Part shown: positions 24,352 through 32,170 of the stretch, one piece after another
Position numbering within the stretch: position 1 is the first letter of the stretch
How the letters are laid out: each line of letters opens with the position of its first letter
Source of the DNA: Rhizobium sp. TH2
GTDB taxonomy: Bacteria > Pseudomonadota > Alphaproteobacteria > Rhizobiales > Rhizobiaceae
Direction: 5' to 3'
Assembly (NCBI RefSeq): GCF_024707525.1
Contig: NZ_CP062231.1
Coordinates: 5,815,767-5,879,766 of the forward strand
DNA: 64,000 bases
Notes under the pieces: generated by a model
Told to the model about the DNA's origin: nothing
Databases searched by the model: none
What the model saw: the letters and a program-made list of their open reading frames with translations, nothing else
Made by a program: the position numbers and the translations under genes

Positions 24352-25263
24352 CTAGTGGGCGGCCTTGATGAAGGTGCCGTTCTGGAGGTCGCGCATCGCC
24401 TGCCGGATCTCCTCGTGGCTATTCATCACGATCGGGCCGTGCCACGCCACGGGTTCCTCGATCGGTTTGCCCGAGACGAGCAGGAAGCGAATGCCTTCAT
24501 CGCCCGCCTGCACGGTCACCTCGTCGCCGGTGTCGAAAACGACCAGCGTACGGTTGCCGGAGAGGTCGCGGATATTGAGTTCCTCGCCGTTGACCTCCTT
24601 CTCGACCCGAACGCCGACCGGCCTGGACGCGTCGCGGAAGGTGCCGGAGCCGGCGAAGATATAGGCGAAGGCCTTGCGATAGGTGTCCACCTTGAAGGTC
24701 TTCCGCTTGCCCGGCGGCACGGAGATGTCGAGATAGACGGGATCGGCGGCGATGCCGTCGACCGGACCTGATTTGCCCCAGAACTCGCCGGTGATGATGC
24801 GCGCGGCCGTGCCGTCGTCATCGACCACGACAGGGATATCGGCCGCCTTGACGTCCTGATAGCGCGGCGCGGTCATCTTCAGCGACGAGGGCAGGTTGGC
24901 CCAGAGCTGGAAGCCATGCATCCGGCCGGCGAAATCACCCTTCGGCATTTCCTGGTGCATGATGCCGCTGCCGGCCGTCATCCATTGCACATCGCCGGCG
25001 CCGAGCAGGCCGCGATTGCCGAGGCTGTCGCCATGTTCGACCGTGCCGGCCAGCACATAGGTGATCGTCTCGATGCCGCGATGCGGATGCCAGGGAAAGC
25101 CCCGGCTATAATCCGCCGGATTGTCGTTGCGGAAGTCATCCATCATCAGGAAGGGATCGGTCAGCGACGGATCGCCGAAGCCGAAGACGCGGTGCAAATG
25201 CACGCCCGCACCTTCCATGGTCGGCTGGGCGTGGGATTCGGATTTTACAGGGCGTATCGACAT
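24352..25263 (-). CDS. pirin family protein
   Basis: 303 aa bicupin. The metal site of the N-terminal cupin is visible as HPHRGIET (His59, His61) and HQEMP (about 103–107). The C-terminal cupin starts near residue 175 (VYLDISVPPGKRKTF). Bacterial pirins include quercetinases and redox-sensing regulators. ATG at 25263 is the natural start. It is divergent from the amidotransferase gene at 25445. Confidence 0.93.
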   Translation of the reverse strand: MSIRPVKSESHAQPTMEGAGVHLHRVFGFGDPSLTDPFLMMDDFRNDNPADYSRGFPWHPHRGIETITYVLAGTVEHGDSLGNRGLLGAGDVQWMTAGSGIMHQEMPKGDFAGRMHGFQLWANLPSSLKMTAPRYQDVKAADIPVVVDDDGTAARIITGEFWGKSGPVDGIAADPVYLDISVPPGKRKTFKVDTYRKAFAYIFAGSGTFRDASRPVGVRVEKEVNGEELNIRDLSGNRTLVVFDTGDEVTVQAGDEGIRFLLVSGKPIEEPVAWHGPIVMNSHEEIRQAMRDLQNGTFIKAAH

Positions 25264-25444
25264 TTCGCATTCCTCTCATTCGAGTTCTTCACTTGAATGG
25301 GAATATAGAGCCTCTTCATTGTCTCCGAAAGATGATCGATCTGCGAACAATCTTTTCCAAACGGTGAACAGTGGAGTGTTTAAGGCTTTGTTTACCATGA
25401 CGGCCCAAGATCGACCGGCGTATTGTTCGCATCAGGATCTCGTC

Positions 25445-26263
25445 ATGTGCCGCTGGGCCGCCTATTGCGGGGAACCGCTCTTTCTCGAAGACATCGTCTC
25501 CTCGCCGGCGCATTCGCTGATCGCGCAATCGCATTCGGCGGTCGAGGCCCGCACCGCCACCAACGGCGATGGTTTCGGGGTCGCCTGGTACGGCGAGCGC
25601 GAGACGCCCGGCCTCTATCGCGATGTCCTGCCCGCGTGGTCCGATTGCAATCTGAAAAGCATCGCGCGCCAGATCCGCTCGCGGCTCTTTCTCGCCCATG
25701 TTCGCGCGGCAACGTTCGGCTCCACCCGGCGCGACAATTGCCATCCATTCGTCAACGGACGCTGGTCGTTCATGCACAATGGCCAGATCGAGAATTTCGC
25801 CCAGCTGCGACGTCCGCTGGAAAACATGCTGCCCGATGAGCTGTATGCCGCCCGCACCGGCACGACCGATTCCGAACTGATCTTCCTGCTTGCCATGCAT
25901 TTTGGCCTCGAAAGCGTGCCGCTGCTTGCCTTCCGCGAGGCGATCGCTTTCATCGAGCGGCTGGCGATCCATTTCGGCCTTGGCGCCGACGTGCGCTTCA
26001 CCGCGGCCTTTTCGGATGGCGAAAAACTCTACGCGGTCCGCTACGCCACCAACGAGGTCGCGCCGACGCTCTATGCCAGCCCGATCGGAACCGGCGGCTA
26101 TTGCCTCGTCTCCGAACCGCTCGACAGCAACCGCGCCAACTGGATGAGCATTCCCGAACAAAGCGCCGTCGTCATGAGCCCGGACGGGCTCGAAGTCTCG
26201 GTCTTCGAGACGGGCACGATCAAGGCGACGATTTCGGAAAAGGTCCTGCTCGCCGCGATGTGA
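25445..26263 (+). CDS. class II glutamine amidotransferase
   Basis: 272 aa. The N-terminal nucleophile Cys2 is exposed by MCRWAAYCGEP, which decides the start at 25445 (AGGA about nine bases upstream); any longer frame would bury it. Other motifs are NGDGFGVAWY, FLAHVRAATFGSTRRDNCHPFVNGRWSFMHNGQI in pieces, and TGTTDSELIFLL. It resembles the YafJ/EgtC group of stand-alone Ntn hydrolases. The EgtC role (removing glutamyl from ergothioneine precursors) is not supported by neighbours here. It probably hydrolyses a gamma-glutamyl amide. Confidence 0.92.
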   Translation: MCRWAAYCGEPLFLEDIVSSPAHSLIAQSHSAVEARTATNGDGFGVAWYGERETPGLYRDVLPAWSDCNLKSIARQIRSRLFLAHVRAATFGSTRRDNCHPFVNGRWSFMHNGQIENFAQLRRPLENMLPDELYAARTGTTDSELIFLLAMHFGLESVPLLAFREAIAFIERLAIHFGLGADVRFTAAFSDGEKLYAVRYATNEVAPTLYASPIGTGGYCLVSEPLDSNRANWMSIPEQSAVVMSPDGLEVSVFETGTIKATISEKVLLAAM

Positions 26264-26317
26264 AACGGATGCGAAACCCGCAACCCGGTCGCCTTTCGGC
26301 AATATCATTCGCCAATG

Positions 26318-26935
26318 CTACCGATTGGAATGCGGAAACGGGTCGCGCCACGCCTCAAGCTCGTCCAGACGGTCATGCCAACGCCGGATATTGGTGAAGG
26401 CGTCGAGCGGCAATCGCGATGTTGCGGCATAGGGCAAGGCGGCCGCCAGGGCAAAATCGGCGACGCTCACGCTTCCGCCGACGACATAGCGGCGGTCGGC
26501 CAGGTGGTCGTCCAGCACACGGGCAAACTGTTTGAGACTGGCTTCGGCATCTTCCACGATCCTCTCGTTCGGGGTTTCGCCAAAAAGCGGCTTGACCTCA
26601 TTTTCGAACCACAGGGTGGCCCCGTGGTGGGTGAAATGGCCGGCATCCCAGCTCAACCAACGGATTATGTCGATCTGGCGCTCGTCATGCGGCCAGAAAT
26701 CCGCACCGACGCTGTCGGAGAGGTGGCACATGATCGCGTTCGCTTCCCAGAGCGTCTGGTCGCCATCCTGCAGCGCGGGAACTTTGCCATTGGGATTGAT
26801 TGCCAGAAATTCCGCCGTCCTTTGTTCACCGCGACCAAGATCGACCCGAACGAATTCGACATCCGCATCGAGAAAACGAGCCGCCGCACAGGCCTTTCGT
26901 GGATTGAGAGTCTCGCAATAAAAAAGTTTGGCCAC
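26318..26935 (-). CDS. glutathione S-transferase family protein
   Basis: 205 aa. N-terminal AKLFYCETLNPRKACAAARFLD with Cys6 and the cis-Pro region INPNGKVPALQDGDQTLWEANAIM; helical domain with GGSVSVADFALAAALPYA. The start is taken as GTG at 26935, four bases after the upstream stop, because GGGAG from the last codons of the SRPBCC gene lies eight bases before it. An ATG ten codons earlier would overlap that gene. It is third in an ArsR–SRPBCC–GST operon. Confidence 0.85.
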   Translation of the reverse strand: MAKLFYCETLNPRKACAAARFLDADVEFVRVDLGRGEQRTAEFLAINPNGKVPALQDGDQTLWEANAIMCHLSDSVGADFWPHDERQIDIIRWLSWDAGHFTHHGATLWFENEVKPLFGETPNERIVEDAEASLKQFARVLDDHLADRRYVVGGSVSVADFALAAALPYAATSRLPLDAFTNIRRWHDRLDELEAWRDPFPHSNR

Positions 26936-26939
26936 CGGT

Positions 26940-27416
26940 TCAGCTCCCTGGGACATCGTTTTCAACGAACCGCTTCAGTCGGTCGAAGCTTTGCGACCAG
27001 CCGCCTTCATGGCCATCGCGAGACTCGATGCTTTCGAAGAAGGCCTGATGAAACCGCATATGCGTGGCATCGCCTTTCTCCGTGAATTCTATGGTGATGA
27101 CCGTTTCCGGGCTGCGTTCCCCGTTCGCCAGCTCCCATGCGTGGGTAAAGACAAGCCGGCGCGGCGGCTGCACATCGATGTATTTGCCGCTTACCCAATG
27201 CTCGTCGCCATTGGGGGCAATGAGGCAGGCCCGATGAATCCCGCCGGGACGCGGATCGAGCTGATCGCCCCGCGCAATGAAGTCTTTCGGGCCGGCCCAT
27301 TGCGCCATCCATTGCGGGTCCGTCCAGGCCCTGAACACGACATCGCGAGGGGCCGCAAAGGATCGTTCGATAAGAAGCTCAGGCTTTTCCTGAAGGTTAG
27401 GAGTCGGCGTCGGCAT
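26940..27416 (-). CDS. SRPBCC family protein (AHSA1-like, ArsR-associated)
   Basis: 158 aa START/Bet v1-like fold: LLIERSFAAPRDVVFRAWTDPQWMAQWAGP at the N-terminus and GGWSQSFDRLKRFVEN at the C-terminus. Members of this group bind hydrophobic ligands in a deep cavity. It overlaps the upstream ArsR gene by 20 bases, a classic ArsR/SRPBCC pair in which the regulator controls the ligand-binding protein. The GST gene follows directly. Confidence 0.9.
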   Translation of the reverse strand: MPTPTPNLQEKPELLIERSFAAPRDVVFRAWTDPQWMAQWAGPKDFIARGDQLDPRPGGIHRACLIAPNGDEHWVSGKYIDVQPPRRLVFTHAWELANGERSPETVITIEFTEKGDATHMRFHQAFFESIESRDGHEGGWSQSFDRLKRFVENDVPGS

Positions 27417-27738
27417 CGTCTTTTCCCTTTAAGCTGGAGAGGAATGTGTCCAGGCGATCAAAGCTCTGATCCCAGAAGCCGCGATAGCGCTCCACCCAAT
27501 CGGCAATCTCCTTCAATGGGCCCGCCTCGATCTTGCAGGGACGCAACTGACCCGAGCGGCCGCGGGCGATCAGCCCCGCCGATTCCAGGACTTTGAGATG
27601 GCGTGAGACGGCGGGAAGGCTGATGTCGAAAGGTGCGGCGAGCTCATTGACCGTGGCCTCGCCGCTCGCGAGGCGCATGACAATCGCGCGCCGTGTCGGG
27701 TCCGCCAAGGCGGCAAAGGTTTCGTTGAGGCGATCCAT
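27397..27738 (-). CDS. ArsR/SmtB family transcriptional regulator
   Basis: 113 aa winged HTH: FAALADPTRRAIVMRLASGEATVNELAAPFDISLPAVSRHLKVLESAGLIARGR in pieces (about 8–62). No metal-binding ELCVCDL motif is present, so it is the metal-independent type that accompanies SRPBCC genes. The start codon ATG has no Shine-Dalgarno; upstream are two abutting TTAAC-N6-GTTAA palindromes. The message may be leaderless and autorepressed. Confidence 0.93.
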   Translation of the reverse strand: MDRLNETFAALADPTRRAIVMRLASGEATVNELAAPFDISLPAVSRHLKVLESAGLIARGRSGQLRPCKIEAGPLKEIADWVERYRGFWDQSFDRLDTFLSSLKGKDDADADS

Positions 27739-27743
27739 TAAAT

Positions 27744-27775
27744 TTAACCAGTGCGTTAATTAACCTGTCTGTTAA
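27744..27775 (-). promoter_or_regulatory. tandem ArsR operator candidates
   Basis: Two directly adjacent 16 bp dyads, TTAAC-N6-GTTAA at 27744–27759 and 27760–27775, lie six bases upstream of the ArsR start codon. Identical half-sites and spacing strongly suggest binding by two dimers. The AT-rich sequence also offers the -10 element, so binding would block transcription. Confidence 0.75.
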
Positions 27776-27860
27776 ATATCTGCCGGTTTGCAATCTGTCA
27801 AGCGGGTGCGCCAGACGCTCCGCCACAAGTAGGCTTCCAATCCTGGATTTCAGATGCTGC

Positions 27861-29072
27861 TCAGGCTCCGGCGAGCTTTTCGGCGATCAGCGTGACCAGC
27901 CTGTCGGCCACCTCATCCTTCGACAAATCAGGCCAGCGATCCACGCTGTCGCGGCTGATGATGGCGACGCGGTTGCGCTTGCCGCCCATGATGCCGGTTT
28001 CCGGCGAGACGTCGTTGGCGACGATCAGGTCGGCGCCCTTGCGATTGAGCTTGGCGGTGGCGTTGGTTTCGACATCATTGGTCTCGGCGGCGAAGCCGAT
28101 CACCAGCTTCGGTCGCTTTTCGTGATGGCCGACGGTTTTGAGGATGTCGGGATTCTCGGTGAACTCAAGCGATGGCACGGAGCCGTCGGCGGATTTCTTG
28201 ATCTTTTCATCCGATCGCGTGGCGACGCGCCAGTCGGCGACAGCGGCGACCATGACGGCGATATCGGCGGGCAGGCTCGCGAGCACCGCGTCGCGCATTT
28301 CCTCGGCGCGCTCGACATGGATCACCTTGACGCCGCGCGGATCGGCGAGCGTGACCGGACCGGATACCAGCGTCACGTCGGCGCCAGATTTGACCAGGGC
28401 TGCGGCGATTGCGTGCCCCTGCGTTCCTGAGGAGCGGTTGGCGATGTAGCGCACCGGGTCGATCGGCTCGTGCGTGGGGCCTGAAGTCACGATCGCTCTT
28501 TTGCCGGCTAACGGTTTTGGCGCGGTGTCGAGCAGGGCCTCCACCTCAGCGACGATGTCGAGCGGTTCGGCCATCCGGCCGGTGCCCGCTTCGCCGCCTT
28601 CCGCCATCTCGCCACGCATCGGGCCGACGAAATGTACGCCGTCGATGAGAAGCTGCGAGGCGTTGCGGCTGACGGCCGGATTCGACCACATCTTTGGGTT
28701 CATGGCGGGCGCCATCAGCACCGGGCGTTCGGTGGCGAGCAGCACCGTCGAGGCGAGGTCGTTGGCAAGGCCGTTGGCCATCTTCGCCATCAGGTCGGCG
28801 GTGGCGGGTGCGACAAGCACCAGGTCGCAATCGCGCGCGAGACGGATATGGCCGACATCCACCTCGTCGTCGCGGGAGAAGAGATCGGTATGGACCTTAT
28901 GGGCCGCAAGCGCGCCGACCGCCAGTAGGGTGACGAATTCCTCGGCCGCCTTGGTCATGATGGGAATGACGACCGCGCCGCGCTCGCGCAGCCGCCGGAC
29001 CAGGTCGAGGCTCTTATAGGCCGCGATGCCGCCGGATATGATCAGGAGAATACGCTTGTCTGTCAGTATCAT
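27861..29072 (-). CDS. coaBC: bifunctional phosphopantothenoylcysteine decarboxylase / phosphopantothenate–cysteine ligase
   Basis: 403 aa; both central steps of coenzyme A synthesis. CoaC half: RILLIISGGIAAYKSLDLVRRL (FMN fold), VGHIRLARDCDLVLVAPATADLMAKMANGLANDL in pieces, and LMAPAMNPKMW. CoaB half from about residue 185: RAIVTSGPTHEPIDPVRYIANRSSG, and VIGFAAETND. The active-site Cys of the E. coli enzyme is not seen in the corresponding loop (GEMAEGGEAGTGRM). The start at 29072 fits the family. It is divergent from the M29 aminopeptidase gene, 165 bp apart. Confidence 0.95.
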   Translation of the reverse strand: MILTDKRILLIISGGIAAYKSLDLVRRLRERGAVVIPIMTKAAEEFVTLLAVGALAAHKVHTDLFSRDDEVDVGHIRLARDCDLVLVAPATADLMAKMANGLANDLASTVLLATERPVLMAPAMNPKMWSNPAVSRNASQLLIDGVHFVGPMRGEMAEGGEAGTGRMAEPLDIVAEVEALLDTAPKPLAGKRAIVTSGPTHEPIDPVRYIANRSSGTQGHAIAAALVKSGADVTLVSGPVTLADPRGVKVIHVERAEEMRDAVLASLPADIAVMVAAVADWRVATRSDEKIKKSADGSVPSLEFTENPDILKTVGHHEKRPKLVIGFAAETNDVETNATAKLNRKGADLIVANDVSPETGIMGGKRNRVAIISRDSVDRWPDLSKDEVADRLVTLIAEKLAGA

Positions 29073-29237
29073 GCCGGTATCCGTCCTGCTTTCGGCCTCA
29101 TTTCGACAAATAGTGGAGTGCGGGCTGTTGTGCAATGCGACGGCGACTTCGATGCCGATTTCCGCTGGAATGCCTTCACAAATGGCGCCAAATCGGGGAA
29201 GACAGGCGTAGAAATGAAAAGAACAGGTGGAATTCCG

Positions 29238-30506
29238 ATGGATATGAACGAAGCACAGAGCGCCACCATGAGCGGCGATGTCATCGACATGGAGAAGCTG
29301 GAAAAGCTGGCGGAAGTGGCCGTCAAGGTCGGGCTCGACCTGCAGAAGGGCCAGGACCTGGTGATCACCGCGCCGGTCGCCGCCATGCCGCTGGTGCGCT
29401 TCATCACCAAGCACGCCTATCTCGCCGGTGGCGGGCTGGTGACGGCGTTTTACAATGACGAAGTCACGACGCTGATGCGCTACCAGCACGCCGAGAATTC
29501 GACGTTCGATCGCGCCGCCGGTTGGCTCTACAAGGGCATGGCCGAGGCCTATGCCAATGGTGCCGCGCGGCTGGCGATTTCCGGCGACAATCCCATGTTG
29601 TTGTCGAGCCAGGATCCGGACAAGGTCGCTCGCGCCAACCGCGCCATGTCGACGGCCTACAAGCCGGCGCTCGAAAAGATCTCCAATTTCGAGATCAACT
29701 GGAACATCGTTTCGTATCCGAATCCGTCCTGGGCCAAGCAGATGTTCCCGGAACTCGAGGAAAACGCGGCGGTCAGGAAACTGGCGGATGCGATCTTCGC
29801 CGCCTCGCGCGTCGATGTCGCCGATCCGGTCGCGGCGTGGAAGGCGCATAATGCAGCGCTCCACAGCCGCAGCACCTGGCTCAACGGCCAGAATTTCGCT
29901 TCGCTGCATTTCAAGGGCCCCGGCACTGACCTGACGGTGGGTCTCGCCGACGGCCACGAATGGCATGGCGGCGCCTCCGTCGCCAAGAACGGCGTGACCT
30001 GCAATCCCAACATCCCGACCGAGGAAGTGTTCACCACGCCGCACGCGCACCGCGTCGATGGCGTTGCATCCTCGACGAAGCCGCTGTCGCATCAGGGCAC
30101 GCTGATCGACAATATCCAGGTGCGTTTCGAAGCCGGCCGGATCGTCGAGGCCAAGGCGTCGAAGGGCGAGGAAGTGCTGAAAAAGGTACTGGAAACCGAC
30201 GAGGGCGCCTCGCGGCTCGGCGAAGTGGCGCTGGTGCCGCATTCCTCGCCGATCTCGGCCTCGGGGCTGTTGTTCTTCAACACGCTGTTCGATGAGAATG
30301 CCGCCTGCCATATCGCGCTCGGCCAGTGCTATTCGAAATGTTTTGTCGACGGCGCCAACCTGACGCCCGAACAGATCGCCGCCCAGGGCGGCAATTCGAG
30401 CCTGATCCATATCGACTGGATGATCGGCTCGGGTGCGGTGGATGTGGATGGCGTGAAGCACGATGGCACGCGGGTGCCGGTGATGAGAAAGGGGGAGTGG
30501 GCTTGA
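29238..30506 (+). CDS. M29 family aminopeptidase
   Basis: 422 aa metallo-aminopeptidase (AmpS/PepS, thermophilic metalloprotease family). The signature NIPTEEVFTTPHAHRVDGV is around residue 255–273, and LVPHSSPIS, NTLFDENAACHIALG and GSGAVDVDG provide the other metal-ligand segments. It releases N-terminal residues in the cytoplasm using two Zn or Co ions. ATG at 29238 with AGGTGG eight bases upstream; the upstream in-frame extension overlaps the coaBC leader and is not conserved. Confidence 0.92.
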   Translation: MDMNEAQSATMSGDVIDMEKLEKLAEVAVKVGLDLQKGQDLVITAPVAAMPLVRFITKHAYLAGGGLVTAFYNDEVTTLMRYQHAENSTFDRAAGWLYKGMAEAYANGAARLAISGDNPMLLSSQDPDKVARANRAMSTAYKPALEKISNFEINWNIVSYPNPSWAKQMFPELEENAAVRKLADAIFAASRVDVADPVAAWKAHNAALHSRSTWLNGQNFASLHFKGPGTDLTVGLADGHEWHGGASVAKNGVTCNPNIPTEEVFTTPHAHRVDGVASSTKPLSHQGTLIDNIQVRFEAGRIVEAKASKGEEVLKKVLETDEGASRLGEVALVPHSSPISASGLLFFNTLFDENAACHIALGQCYSKCFVDGANLTPEQIAAQGGNSSLIHIDWMIGSGAVDVDGVKHDGTRVPVMRKGEWA

Positions 30507-30551
30507 CGTTAAGGTATCGCGCTCACGCGATGTCATGCAATTCGTCACGCT

Positions 30552-30762
30552 TTCACCCCTCACCAAGCGCGTCCATGCACTCGACCCATGGTCTCGCGCG
30601 GACTTGCTATCCTCTCCCACAGGGGGAGAGGTAAGGTGCCCCGCACTCGGCTTTCACTTGAGGCAAGACAGTGCCGCGAGTCCATCTCTCCCCCTGTGGG
30701 AGAGGATACGCCGGCCGCGTAAGCCGCAGGCGAACGCTTGGCCGTAGTTGGTGAGGGGTGAA
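30552..30762. repeat. nested palindromic intergenic repeat (copy A)
   Basis: Outer arms TTCACCCCTCACCAA (30552–30566) and its exact complement (30748–30762) enclose two local hairpins: CCTCTCCC-N5-GGGAGAGG (30611–30631) and CTCTCCC...GGGAGAG (30686–30704). The two hairpins are themselves inverted with respect to each other. The same architecture recurs at 31333, 44082, 47548, 53522 and 54629. Confidence 0.85.
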
Positions 30763-30771
30763 TGCAAGGGC

Positions 30772-31330
30772 ACATAAAGTTTGCGATCCTATCCCAAAAA
30801 CACACCTCCACATTCACGCGAGCGTTTCCGCTCCGTGGTTTGGCCATGCACGTCCCCGATCCCTTCGCTTTGGCATGAAGGATCGGCCGGGGCACGTCTC
30901 CGTGCCGAGGTAATAGGCCCGCCTGTGGAACGGGCCGTTAAGACACGTCGCCGTGCCCCGTCATGCGGTGTCTCCATCCACGAACTCGCCAGCACTGCCC
31001 CCGTATCTCCATCCTTGCGGGACTGGAGGCGGATATGTGTGCGCTACAGCGCACGTCCGGGGCGAAACTCAGCCTTGCGGCTGCCGTCCCCAGAGGACTG
31101 GCCCTTCTCGCGGACGCCCCGCATGGAGACTTACGTCGCTTCCCCATGCCGGTCACCGGTCCCGCCTCGCCCTGACGCCTCAGGGTGTAGCCGATGCGGA
31201 ACGGCAGGGAGTATGGCATGGAGCTGGGAATTTGGGAAGACGGAAGAGGATTATTTTCCTAAAATGAATACCAAGCATTTGATTTGGTTGAAAAAGAAAA
31301 TACCAAAGAGCGCTTGCTTCTGGGTCAAGG
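30772..31330. other. non-coding region with multiple RNA-like stems
   Basis: About 560 bp without a convincing gene. Stems visible: CGATCC/GGATCG (30857–62 with 30880–85), GGCACG/CGTGCC (30891–96 with 30901–06), CGGGGCACG/CGTGCCCCG (30888–96 with 30952–60), GGCCCG/CGGGCC (30916–21 with 30931–36), GTCTCCAT/ATGGAGAC (30970–77 with 31123–30). Two of these compete for the same bases. From about 31230 to 31315 the sequence is strikingly AT-rich. A minus-strand frame starting ATG at 30847 lacks independent support. No known RNA family recognised by eye. Confidence 0.5.
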
Positions 31331-31332
31331 AC

Positions 31333-31508
31333 GACCCCGCCCCGCACCCCTCCCCACAAGGGGGAGGGGCCAATCCGTGGCGCCTGATCCGACCATAGCA
31401 TGGCCTTCACATGTTGCGCCGAAGAGAGCGGCCCATGCGTAACGTTGAATGGCGCGAGGCGGCGCTGCAGCTTGGCCCTCCCTTGTGGGGAGGGGTTGGG
31501 GCGGGGTC
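31333..31508. repeat. nested palindromic intergenic repeat (copy B)
   Basis: Arms 31333–31371 (GACCCCGCCCC, then CCCTCCCCACAAGGGGGAGGGG) and 31474–31508 (GGCCCTCCC, TTGTGGGGAGGGG, GGGGCGGGGTC) are inverted copies. They are very close to copy C at 44082–44245. It ends 70 bp before the reductase gene stop. Confidence 0.85.
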
Positions 31509-31578
31509 TTAACTACGGACATTTTCGCGACGGCGCCGCGGTTCGCCCGTCTCAGGGCGCGTAACGGCCGCCGAACAA

Positions 31579-32169
31579 TCAAAGCGTGGCGACTTCCCGC
31601 CTGACCCGCTCCAGAAACCGCTCGCGCTTTTCCAGCGTCGACTGATCCATGTTGTGCAGTGACACCATCCTGAAATCCAGCCCCTTGGAGCAGAAGGCGG
31701 CGACGCCGCGCTTGAGCAGGCGCTTGACCGGATTGCCCATGTAGAAATGCACGATCCACCATGGCGAGCCGGTCGTCGTCAGCGCCCAGAAATGTCTGAT
31801 ATTGCCGAGCATGGGAACAAGCCGGCCATTCCCCGGATCTATTTCGTACGCCACGCCCGGTGCAAAGACGCGGTCCAGATAGCCCTTGAGAATGGCCGGC
31901 AGGTTGAACCACCATTGCGGAAATACAAAGATCAGGCCATCCGCGGCGCGGAGTCGCGCAACGAGCGGCGCGACAGTGGAAATGTCGTAGTCCGGCTCCA
32001 TGTGACGCGCCCGCTCGTCGGCCGTCAGCCTCGGATCGAAATCTTCGGCGTAGAGATCGAGAAGGTCGGTCGTGTGGCCGCTCGCCCGCAGGGCCTCCAC
32101 CGCCGTCCTTGCCATGGCGGCGGCAAAACTCTCCTTGATCGGATGGGCGAGGACCACGAGAATGTGCAT
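31579..32169 (-). CDS. NAD(P)H-dependent flavodoxin-fold oxidoreductase
   Basis: 196 aa of the quinone reductase/KefF/NQO1-like family. The N-terminal HILVVLAHPIKESFAAAMA binds FMN phosphate; PLVARLRAADGLIFVFPQWWFNLPAILKGYLDRVF in pieces is the family core, followed by TTTGSPWW. It reduces quinones or similar acceptors with two electrons. ATG at 32169 lies one base after the xseA stop (TGA-C-ATG), so it is coupled to xseA. The longer upstream frame lies inside xseA and was rejected. Confidence 0.9.
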   Translation of the reverse strand: MHILVVLAHPIKESFAAAMARTAVEALRASGHTTDLLDLYAEDFDPRLTADERARHMEPDYDISTVAPLVARLRAADGLIFVFPQWWFNLPAILKGYLDRVFAPGVAYEIDPGNGRLVPMLGNIRHFWALTTTGSPWWIVHFYMGNPVKRLLKRGVAAFCSKGLDFRMVSLHNMDQSTLEKRERFLERVRREVATL

Positions 32170-32170
32170 G

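Noticed and set aside
29073..30620. Long minus-strand extension upstream of coaBC (a 919-codon frame in total)
   Set aside because: It lies antisense to the M29 aminopeptidase gene; only the part from 29072 matches CoaBC.
30552..30762. CRISPR array
   Set aside because: The repeated GC-rich units are inverted and irregularly spaced with no spacer periodicity; no cas genes are nearby.
30781..31398. 205-codon plus-strand frame in the non-coding region
   Set aside because: It crosses a structured region and repeat copy B, has Arg/Pro/Ser-rich composition, changes character midway and has no ribosome site.
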